Positions 1 to 5,369 of a stretch of 5,369 bases of DNA are shown here, piece after piece. The translations under genes were made by a program, and so were the position numbers. The first letter of the stretch is position 1. The number at the start of each line of letters is the position of its first letter. The stretch is taken from positions 1 through 5,369 of the forward strand of contig JAPHSC010000437.1 of assembly GCA_026193125.1 (NCBI GenBank). The letters run 5' to 3'. The stretch comes from Gammaproteobacteria bacterium. Lineage in GTDB: Bacteria; Pseudomonadota; Gammaproteobacteria; Steroidobacterales; BM003. Under the pieces are notes generated by a model. It was not told the origin of the DNA, made no database searches, and saw only the letters and a list, made by a program, of their open reading frames with translations.

Positions 1-330
1 ACCGATGCCAGCGGTGACAGCGAGTTTGTGACCTTCCCGGCAGAAATCTGGCGGCGCGATTTCCATGCCGTCACCAAGATATTGATCCGGGACACCGCCA
101 TTGCCTCGCTGGAACTGGATCCGCGGCATGAAACCGCTGACGCCAATTACAGTAACAACAACTACCCGCAACGAATCACCAAGTCACGCATCCAGTTGTA
201 CAAGTCCGACGAGGAGGATCGCAACCTGATGGCCGAAATGCTGTTGAAGCTGCGTGAAGTCAAGGGCGGTGTGGATCCGGACGCCAAGGCGATACCGCTG
301 GAACAAGCCGAAATAGAAGACCGGGAATGA
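1..330 (+). CDS. M1-family metallopeptidase, C-terminal end (partial, 5' end outside window)
   Basis: The frame is open from base 1 and ends at TGA 328-330, giving 109 residues of a protein whose start lies upstream. The segment contains a stretch reading ASLELDPRHETADANYSNNN, followed by YPQRI and a basic tail. This resembles the extreme C-terminus of gammaproteobacterial M1 (aminopeptidase N-like) zinc peptidases, where a beta-rich domain ends in an 'ELDP..ETAD...NNYYP' type stretch. The catalytic HExxH and gluzincin Glu would lie upstream, so activity cannot be judged. Such enzymes remove N-terminal residues from peptides, and members of this subgroup are often exported. The stop overlaps the next start by 4 bp (ATGA), so the two genes are probably co-translated. 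The family call rests on this short tail and is less certain than the other calls. Confidence 0.7.
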   Translation, partial: TDASGDSEFVTFPAEIWRRDFHAVTKILIRDTAIASLELDPRHETADANYSNNNYPQRITKSRIQLYKSDEEDRNLMAEMLLKLREVKGGVDPDAKAIPLEQAEIEDRE

Positions 331-848
331 CAGGGCCTTTGGGCAGGGCCGCTGGCGCGGTGTGCTTGTTGGCAGGCCTGTGCCTGTCGATGAGTGCGAG
401 CGCCCACCGCCTGCCTATGGGTATGACCACGGTGACCTATAATCCGGTCACTGACTCGGTTGAAATTGTGCATCGCCTGCACCGGCATGATGCCGAACAA
501 GCCATGGTGGAAGTGATGGCCGAATCCGGTGTCGACTTGCTGCAGTTAACGGTGCAGGCCAGGCTGGCCTTGTACACCGAGTCGCATTTCCAGATCGCCA
601 CGGTCGTAGATGGCGAGGTGGGTACACCACTCCCGTTGCAACTGCTTGGAGCGGAAATGGACGGCGATTACGTGCTGATCTACCAGGAACTGCCCGAGCG
701 CCTGCCACCGGAAATCGCGGTCAGGGACGACGTATTGAGAGACTTGTTTCCGGACCAGGTCAACCAGGTAAATATCACGACAACCTCAGGGATAAAAACC
801 CTGGTATTCAAGCTTGACGATAGCTGGCACAAGGTGAGGCTGGAATAA
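327..848 (+). CDS. Exported DUF6702-like protein of unknown function
   Basis: This gene encodes 173 residues. The ATG at 327 overlaps the upstream TGA, and no strong Shine-Dalgarno is seen, which fits translational coupling. Residues 1-26 form a signal peptide: Arg7, a hydrophobic core around 8-20, and an Ala-Ser-Ala end at 24-26. Predicted cleavage leaves His27 as the first mature residue. The mature part (about 147 residues, HRLPMGMTTVTYN then VEIVHRLHRHDAEQA) looks like DUF6702, a small secreted beta-rich family whose mature form often starts near an Ala-His and continues with a 'T.V.YN....S.EI..R.F..D.E.A' pattern. Other histidines are at 49, 52, 54 and 168. There is no membrane anchor or lipobox, so it is probably periplasmic. 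The biochemical role is not known. Linkage to the peptidase gene suggests a shared export-side process, which is inference. The DUF assignment is from pattern recognition only. Confidence 0.7.
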   Translation: MTGPLGRAAGAVCLLAGLCLSMSASAHRLPMGMTTVTYNPVTDSVEIVHRLHRHDAEQAMVEVMAESGVDLLQLTVQARLALYTESHFQIATVVDGEVGTPLPLQLLGAEMDGDYVLIYQELPERLPPEIAVRDDVLRDLFPDQVNQVNITTTSGIKTLVFKLDDSWHKVRLE

Positions 849-911
849 TTCTGCGGGCCAGGGGGGCGTCAAGCACCTGACGGCCATCCCGGCATCTGCG
901 CACAAGGTGTG
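849..911. other. Short intergenic gap between convergent genes
   Basis: This is the 63-bp space between the stop of the DUF6702-like gene and the stop of the TetR gene. It contains two weak inverted repeats: CGTCA/TGACG (867-871 and 878-882, 6-nt loop), and GCACA/TGTGC (900-904 and 908-912, 3-nt loop), the latter touching the TetR stop codon. Neither is followed by a T-run on either strand, so no intrinsic terminator can be claimed. Transcription from both sides may end by another mechanism. Confidence 0.5.
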
Positions 912-1559
912 CTATCGGGCTCGAATACCTTGTAGAAGATGTTCTGTCACGCTCAGAGTCAGCTCATCCAGCTCCGCCGGTGTCGCCGGGTTTACCTTCT
1001 GCGTTCCCAGGATCAGCATGGTCAGTCCGTGCACCAATGCCCAGGCCGTCAGCACCACGGTATCGGTGTCGCTGCCGCCGAATACCCCACGGGCCCGGCC
1101 GGTGTCGATAATCCTGTATATCGCGGCGTAACTCTCCTCGGCGGCCGCGTACAGGTGGCCATCCTCGGGTACGTCCTTCATCATCCCGCCGAACATCAGG
1201 CGGGTGTGCTCCGGATTGTTTACCGCCAGCTGCAGGTAGGCCAGGCCTGCTGCTAGCAGCTGGGCCTCCGAGTCATTGGGAGCGCTGGCCTCGGCCTGCT
1301 CCATCAGGAGCTTCAATCGCCCAAAGCCGGCGATAGCGATGGCCTCAAGCATGGCCGCCCGGTTCTTGAAGTGTCGGTAGGGCGCGGTGTGACTGACTCC
1401 GGCGTGCTTGGCCACTTCTCTCAGGCTGAGTTTCGCCGCGCCGGTTTGTTCGAGCAGGCAGTCTGCCGCCTCCAGCAGCGAATTATGCAGGTCCCCATGG
1501 TGATAACTGTCACGGCAGGGCAGTTGGAGGTTCGCTGATTTTTGGCTGTCTTCATTCAT
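912..1559 (-). CDS. TetR/AcrR-family transcriptional repressor with WHG-type C-terminal domain
   Basis: This encodes 215 residues, from ATG at 1559-1557 to TAG at 914-912. Residues 19-75 are a typical TetR N-terminal DNA-binding domain: YHHGDLHNSLLEAA begins helix 1, and LSLREVAKHAGVSHTAPYRHFKNRAAML (split here by position: 44-55 and 56-71) is the helix-turn-helix with the family's 'YRHF' signature. The C-terminal ligand/dimer domain (about 80-213) contains W173-x3-H177-G178, the motif naming the TetR_C_33 (WHG) family. Length is normal. The gene is divergent from an MFP-RND operon with a 17-bp palindrome pair between them, so it is very likely the local repressor of the pump and probably of itself. 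A possible -10 (TATGCT, complement of 1575-1580) lacks a clear -35. The Shine-Dalgarno is weak. The inducer cannot be inferred. Confidence 0.95.
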   Translation of the reverse strand: MNEDSQKSANLQLPCRDSYHHGDLHNSLLEAADCLLEQTGAAKLSLREVAKHAGVSHTAPYRHFKNRAAMLEAIAIAGFGRLKLLMEQAEASAPNDSEAQLLAAGLAYLQLAVNNPEHTRLMFGGMMKDVPEDGHLYAAAEESYAAIYRIIDTGRARGVFGGSDTDTVVLTAWALVHGLTMLILGTQKVNPATPAELDELTLSVTEHLLQGIRAR

Positions 1560-1576
1560 GGTTGCGGCCAGTGTAG

Positions 1577-1605
1577 CATAGATGTTGACACTGACAACAT
1601 CTATG
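1577..1605. repeat. 29-bp perfect inverted repeat containing operator 1
   Basis: CATAGATGTTG at 1577-1587 is exactly repeated as its reverse complement CAACATCTATG at 1595-1605, with a 7-bp centre ACACTGA at 1588-1594. The inner 17 bp (1583-1599, TGTTGACACTGACAACA) closely match the neighbouring palindrome at 1604-1620. The repeat lies upstream of the predicted efflux transcript start, so it more likely serves as DNA for a dimeric regulator than as an RNA hairpin. Confidence 0.8.
1583..1599. promoter_or_regulatory. Predicted TetR operator 1
   Basis: TGTTGACACTGACAACA is a 17-bp palindrome with one mismatched pair besides the central base. Its reverse complement agrees with the second site at 15 of 17 positions. 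It covers the TTGACA -35 hexamer of the efflux promoter, so a bound dimer would block RNA polymerase. Assignment to the adjacent TetR gene is inferred from position and symmetry. Confidence 0.72.
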
Positions 1606-1613
1606 TTTACAGT
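1585..1613 (+). promoter_or_regulatory. Sigma-70-type promoter for the efflux operon
   Basis: A perfect -35 hexamer TTGACA at 1585-1590 is followed, after exactly 17 bp, by TACAGT at 1608-1613, which matches the TATAAT consensus at four of six positions. Transcription would begin near 1620, about 25 nt before the preferred GTG start at 1646. Operator 1 covers the -35 and operator 2 covers the -10, so the promoter is expected to be off when repressor is bound. Confidence 0.65.
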
Positions 1614-1620
1614 GTCAACA
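1604..1620. promoter_or_regulatory. Predicted TetR operator 2
   Basis: TGTTTACAGTGTCAACA is a 17-bp palindrome with a single mismatched pair and an odd central base. It overlaps the predicted -10 and the transcript start. Its centre (1612) lies 21 bp, about two helical turns, from the centre of operator 1 (1591), so two dimers would sit on the same face of the DNA. Confidence 0.72.
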
Positions 1621-1645
1621 CCTAGTGATTTCAGCGGAGAAGACC

Positions 1646-2719
1646 GTGTTCAGGCATGGAAGTATTTGGATGCTCCTGGCGCTGGCCAGTCTGCTTGTCG
1701 CCTGTGGAGAACCGCAGGCCTCGGAGGCCCAGGAAGGACAACTTCGCTACGTCAGGGTGGCCCGGGTCGTTCAGGAAGATCATGCCCGTGAATTGCGCTT
1801 TTCCGGTATCACGCGTTCCGCCCGCCGGGCAACCCTGGCCTTTCAGGTTTCCGGCACGCTGGCCGAACGTCCGGTAGAAATCGGTCAGACGGTGCGCAAG
1901 GGGCAGCTGTTGGCACGCCTGTACAACCCGGCCCTGGGGCCGGGCGTGGCGGCGGGTGAGGCCAGGGTCGCGGAGTTGGACGCAAGACTTGAGCAGCTGG
2001 CGCGGGACGTACAACGCGCCGACGAGGTCTATGCGCGCCAGTTGATCAGCATTGCCGACGTGGAGAAAGTACGTTCCCAGCAGCAGGTCGCTCGTGCCAG
2101 CCGGGACCTGGCGGCCGCACAACTGGCTGAGGCGAGACAGCAGCTGCAACAGGCAACGCTGTTGGCGCCGTTTGACGCCGGTGTGGACGCCGTCTTGTTT
2201 GAACGGGGCGAATTCGTCGCCGCTGGACAGGCCGCCATCCAGATCAGTGGTACCGGTGCACTGGAGGTCGAGTTTGCCATTCCCGAATCCCTGATCGATG
2301 AGTTTGTCGCGGGCAGACAGGTCATGCTGAATTTGCCTTTCCTGCAAGACAGGCAGGTGCCGGCACATGTCAGCCTGGTAGGCGAGGCGGGTGGGCGCGC
2401 CGGCGGCCTGTTCCCGGTTGAGGTGGTGCTGGAGTCAGGCGAACTGGGTCTGCGCCCGGGGCTGACAGTCGAGCTGTTATTACCGGTATCGGGCAGAACT
2501 TCCCTGAGTGTACCGCTGGCGGCCATCCTTGATCCGGGCACCGGACAACCGCGAGTGTTTCGAGTCCTGGACGGCCGCGTCGAGCCGGTGTTCGTCAAGG
2601 TCGGTCGCTTGCAGGGCAGCCAGGTCGAGGTGTTTGGTCCATTGCAGGAAGGCGAGCAGGTCGTCATCACCAGCCTGGGATCGTTGACTCCCGGGCAGCA
2701 GGTGGAGATCCTGCAATGA
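1646..2719 (+). CDS. RND efflux periplasmic adaptor subunit (membrane fusion lipoprotein)
   Basis: This adaptor links an RND pump to an outer-membrane channel. GTG 1646 is chosen as start: GGAG at 1636-1639 sits 6 nt upstream, and the protein then opens directly with a lipoprotein signal peptide. A GTG at 1625 in the same frame would add 7 residues, but has no Shine-Dalgarno and lies only about 5 nt past the predicted transcript start. From 1646 the product has 357 residues, normal for the family. Residues 1-19 are the signal, with lipobox L-V-A-C and lipidated Cys20. Residues about 64-95 and 171-203 are the two lipoyl half-motifs (FQVSGTLAERPVEIGQTVRKG; TLLAPFDAGVD). A coiled-coil hairpin rich in Ala, Gln, Arg and Glu spans about 100-170. 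A beta-barrel spans about 205-283, and a membrane-proximal domain 286-357. The stop overlaps the RND start by 4 bp. The substrate cannot be told. Confidence 0.95.
   Translation: MFRHGSIWMLLALASLLVACGEPQASEAQEGQLRYVRVARVVQEDHARELRFSGITRSARRATLAFQVSGTLAERPVEIGQTVRKGQLLARLYNPALGPGVAAGEARVAELDARLEQLARDVQRADEVYARQLISIADVEKVRSQQQVARASRDLAAAQLAEARQQLQQATLLAPFDAGVDAVLFERGEFVAAGQAAIQISGTGALEVEFAIPESLIDEFVAGRQVMLNLPFLQDRQVPAHVSLVGEAGGRAGGLFPVEVVLESGELGLRPGLTVELLLPVSGRTSLSVPLAAILDPGTGQPRVFRVLDGRVEPVFVKVGRLQGSQVEVFGPLQEGEQVVITSLGSLTPGQQVEILQ
2704..2707 (+). promoter_or_regulatory. Ribosome binding site of the RND gene
   Basis: GGAG lies 8 nt before the ATG at 2716, inside the last codons of the adaptor gene. 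It fixes the RND start and, with the ATGA overlap at 2716-2719, indicates coupled translation of pump and adaptor. Confidence 0.6.
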
Positions 2720-5369
2720 CCGAGCTGGTTGCCCGATTCATCGGCCAGCGACGGCTGATCCTTGCCATCTCAGGCGTGCTGGTGCTGATCGGCATCGCTG
2801 CCTGGGCTGGCATGATACGCCAGGAAGACCCGTCCTTCCCTTACCGCGGCGGCTTCGTGCTGGTGGCCTATCCCGGGGCGGACCCGGAGCGGGTAGAGCG
2901 GCTGGTGCTTGAGCCGCTGGAAGAAGAGCTGGCGGAAATCGAGGCGATTAAACACCTGCGGTCCACCGTGCGCTCCGGCCAGGCGACCATACGTATCATG
3001 CTCAAGGACACCGTCTACAACACGGACACGCAGTGGGACCGGGTGAGAGTAGCGGTGAGCCGGGCCCGGGCCAAGTTCCCCGAAGGCGTGGGCCAGGTCG
3101 TGGTGAACGACCGGGTGGTCGACAATTCCTCGGCGGTAGTGAGTATCTCGGGGTCAGAGGATTTGCTGGTCCTGCGCGAGGCCGCAGACCGGATCAAGAA
3201 GCGCTTGTACCAGCTGGATGGCATAGCCCGGGTGGAGCTGATCGGAGATCCGGGAGAACAAGTTACGGTTACCTATTCGGACGCGGTGGCCATGCGCTTG
3301 AACCTGTCCGCCAACTCGCTGGCTGCACAGCTCAACGCACGTAACCAGGTCCGCGGCGGCGGTACCGTGCTGGTGGGCGGCAAGACCGCCAATTTGCGCC
3401 CGGAGACAGAGTTTCGTTCGATAGAAGAAATCAGAAATGCGCCCATCGCTTTGCCCTCGGGCGCTACATTGCCATTGTCAGAGGTGGCCACGGTACGCCA
3501 CGGCCCGGCCGAGCCGGGCGGTGAGTACATGTGGGTAAATGGCCGGCCGGCGGTAGGCCTGTCGCTGGTCCTGCAAAGAGATACGGTGCAGGTGGTGGAG
3601 TGGGGTAAACGTTTGCACGCCATGGTGGCCGAACTGCAGGCCGAGTTTGCGCCACTGAAGATTGAGACCATCCTGTTTCAGCCCGATCACGTCTCCGAGC
3701 GTCTGTCCGAACTGGGCACGACCCTGCTTATCGGCGTCAGCATCGTGGCCGCCATCCTGTTCCTGACCATGGGTATGCGTCTGGGTTTGCTGGTGGCATC
3801 GGTGGTGCCACTGGTGACCCTTTCTTCACTGGCTATCTACGCTATCGGTGGCGGTGTATTGCAGCAGATTGCCATCGCAGGGATGGTTATCGGGCTGGGT
3901 ATGCTGGTCGACAACGCCATCGTGATGGCGGAGAACATCCAGTGGCACCTGGACCGTGGTGTGAGTCGCGGCCAGTCAGCCCTGCTCTCGGTAAAGGAAC
4001 TGGCTGCACCCCTGGGCGCAGCGACCGGCACGACTCTCGCTGCCTTTGTGCCGATGCTTATTTCCAAGGGTAATACCGCGGATTTCACCCGCATGATCCC
4101 GACCATGGTGATGCTCACGCTGACAGTGAGTTACGTCTACGCGATTTTCGTGACGCCGGTACTCGGCCAGTGGTTGTTGCGACCGGGCAAGGTGCTGACC
4201 GAAGGACGGATCGCGCGGGTTGGTCGAGCGCTGGGTAGCTTTGCCGTTCGTCACAAGGGCGGCGTGTTGCTCGGCGCAGTCGCACTCGTGGCGCTGTCCC
4301 TGTTCGGTGCCCGTTACGTTGATAATGATTTCTTCCCCAGCACCTCGCGTAGCGAAATGGTGGTGGATCTGCATTTCGCCGAGGGTACCCACATCACCAC
4401 CACGTCTGCCGCGGCGGCGGAAATGACGAGCATGCTCCAGGCCTTGCCGGAAGTAGAGAATGTCTACACCTGGACCGGATTTTCCGGGCCTACCTTTTAC
4501 TACAACCTGAACGAGAATCCGCGCAGCCCCCACGTCGGGCGACTCGCAGTTTTGGCCGGCAACGTGGATGATCTGCCCGCCATCTTCTCCGCTGTGCGGG
4601 ACTATGCCCGTGAACGTTTGCCGGATGTGGAAGTGGTCCCCAGCCGCCTGGGCCAGGGTCCGCCGGTTACCGCGCCGATCGAGATACGTCTGTTCGGGGA
4701 TGATTTTGCTACCTTGCGTCTGGCCACCGAACAGGTGATGGAACTGGCACGCACGGTACCGGGCACTGCTGACGTGCACGAGAGTATGGGCACCGGCACA
4801 CCCACCCTGGTGTACGAGATTGATGATGCTGCGGCCGCCCGCCACGGACTGGATCGTTCCTATATCGCCGATGCCTTGCGCGGCAGGTCCCTGGGTGTCG
4901 AAATAGGACAGTATCGTGCCGGCCAGGATCCCGTGCCCATCCTCATTCGTTCGCCCGAGGGCGAACGCTATGCCACCGACCACCTGGAAACCGCCTACGT
5001 GTTTGCACCCGGCGGCGCGGCGGTGCCGCTGGCTCAGTTGGTGACGCACTCGCTGGTCTGGCAGCCCTCGGCAATCCAGCACTGGAACCTGAGGCGTGTG
5101 TCCAATGTCATGTCCGAGCTGCAAGACGGCTATGCTTTCGGCAATGTCACCTCGGATTTGCAGCGCAGACTGCAGGACCTGGAATTACCCCCGGGTATAG
5201 AGCTGGAGTTTGGAGGCAAGCTGGAAAGCTCGGGTGATGCTAACGAGGCCCTGTTCTCGGCCTTGCCCGTGGGCATCGTCATGCTGCTGGTATTCCTGCT
5301 GTTACAGTTCAATTCCTTCCGCCGACTGAGCATGGTCCTGGTGACCGTGCCGCTGGCCGCCACCGGCGT
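2716..5369 (+). CDS. RND-family efflux transporter permease subunit (partial, 3' end outside window)
   Basis: The frame stays open from ATG 2716 to the window edge: 884 codons plus two bases of a protein normally a little over 1000 residues. This is the inner-membrane proton-driven pump of a tripartite efflux complex. TM1 is at about 14-33, followed by the first periplasmic (porter/docking) region. TM2 is at about 336-352, TM3 357-377 and TM4 384-405, the last carrying GLGMLVDNAIVMAENI with D399-N400 and E406-N407. TM5 and TM6 lie within about 430-488, and TM7 at about 516-532, followed by the usual FFP (539-541). The second periplasmic region runs to about 840, and TM8 (about 847-864) is followed by QFNSFRRLSMVL. 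TM9 is cut; the TM10 Lys and TM11 residues of the proton relay are outside. Overall pattern fits the HAE-type drug efflux group rather than metal-efflux CusA types, which carry a different TM4 signature. Two-gene TetR-MFP-RND loci such as MexL-MexJK are a familiar comparison, but no orthology is claimed. Confidence 0.97.
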   Translation, partial: MTELVARFIGQRRLILAISGVLVLIGIAAWAGMIRQEDPSFPYRGGFVLVAYPGADPERVERLVLEPLEEELAEIEAIKHLRSTVRSGQATIRIMLKDTVYNTDTQWDRVRVAVSRARAKFPEGVGQVVVNDRVVDNSSAVVSISGSEDLLVLREAADRIKKRLYQLDGIARVELIGDPGEQVTVTYSDAVAMRLNLSANSLAAQLNARNQVRGGGTVLVGGKTANLRPETEFRSIEEIRNAPIALPSGATLPLSEVATVRHGPAEPGGEYMWVNGRPAVGLSLVLQRDTVQVVEWGKRLHAMVAELQAEFAPLKIETILFQPDHVSERLSELGTTLLIGVSIVAAILFLTMGMRLGLLVASVVPLVTLSSLAIYAIGGGVLQQIAIAGMVIGLGMLVDNAIVMAENIQWHLDRGVSRGQSALLSVKELAAPLGAATGTTLAAFVPMLISKGNTADFTRMIPTMVMLTLTVSYVYAIFVTPVLGQWLLRPGKVLTEGRIARVGRALGSFAVRHKGGVLLGAVALVALSLFGARYVDNDFFPSTSRSEMVVDLHFAEGTHITTTSAAAAEMTSMLQALPEVENVYTWTGFSGPTFYYNLNENPRSPHVGRLAVLAGNVDDLPAIFSAVRDYARERLPDVEVVPSRLGQGPPVTAPIEIRLFGDDFATLRLATEQVMELARTVPGTADVHESMGTGTPTLVYEIDDAAAARHGLDRSYIADALRGRSLGVEIGQYRAGQDPVPILIRSPEGERYATDHLETAYVFAPGGAAVPLAQLVTHSLVWQPSAIQHWNLRRVSNVMSELQDGYAFGNVTSDLQRRLQDLELPPGIELEFGGKLESSGDANEALFSALPVGIVMLLVFLLLQFNSFRRLSMVLVTVPLAATG

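Noticed and set aside
787..803. CAGGG/CCCTG hairpin with an A-rich loop
   Set aside because: It lies within the DUF6702-like coding region about 45 bases before the stop, has a short stem and no T-run, and is explained by codons.
867..912. Two small hairpins between the convergent genes as a bidirectional terminator
   Set aside because: Stems are only 5 bp and no T-run follows on either strand, so a terminator call is not supported.
939..1256. Open frame on the + strand opposite the TetR gene
   Set aside because: The - strand encodes a complete TetR repressor across this region. The + frame has no family resemblance and no promoter or ribosome site.
1631..2368. Open frame of 245 codons on the - strand opposite the adaptor gene
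   Set aside because: It overlaps a clear MFP gene, has no recognisable domain or ribosome site, and its composition is that of an antisense shadow.
3976..5124. Long open frame of 382 codons on the - strand
   Set aside because: It lies wholly inside the RND gene, whose + strand translation is an unmistakable family match. The antisense product is rich in His, Gln, Gly and Arg without recognisable domains, typical of a shadow frame in GC-rich coding DNA.
1..5369. A novel defence, mobile or CRISPR-like system
   Set aside because: Every gene of length is assigned to a peptidase, DUF6702, TetR, MFP or RND family. No repeat arrays, transposase, integrase, tRNA or attachment-site signals were seen on either strand.

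Overview
The window is GC-rich, with short intergenic gaps and Proteobacteria-like protein families. It most resembles a chromosomal segment of a gammaproteobacterium; the genus cannot be fixed from the sequence. It holds five protein-coding genes, the first and last cut by the window edges. No RNA gene, mobile element, CRISPR array or phage feature was seen.

Left region (1-848, + strand): the C-terminal end of a protein resembling M1-family metallopeptidases overlaps by 4 bp (ATGA) a small secreted protein of the DUF6702 type. The two look translationally coupled. A 63-bp gap without a convincing terminator separates them from the convergent next gene.

Right region (912-5369): a TetR/AcrR-family repressor on the - strand is divergent from a two-gene efflux operon. 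The operon encodes a periplasmic adaptor lipoprotein (membrane fusion protein, MFP) and, overlapping it by 4 bp, an RND inner-membrane drug/proton antiporter that runs off the right edge. The divergent gap holds two similar 17-bp palindromes whose centres are 21 bp apart. They overlap the -35 (TTGACA) and -10 (TACAGT) elements of the likely efflux promoter.

The simplest reading is a locally repressed tripartite pump. The TetR protein binds both palindromes and blocks RNA polymerase; a ligand releases it; the adaptor and RND pump are made and join an outer-membrane channel of the TolC/OprM type. No channel gene is visible, so it is either beyond the right edge or encoded elsewhere.

Nothing here amounts to a clearly undescribed system. 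The points most worth a second look are the tandem operator, the predicted N-terminal histidine of the mature DUF6702 protein, and the Asp-Asn pair in the RND proton-relay helix.
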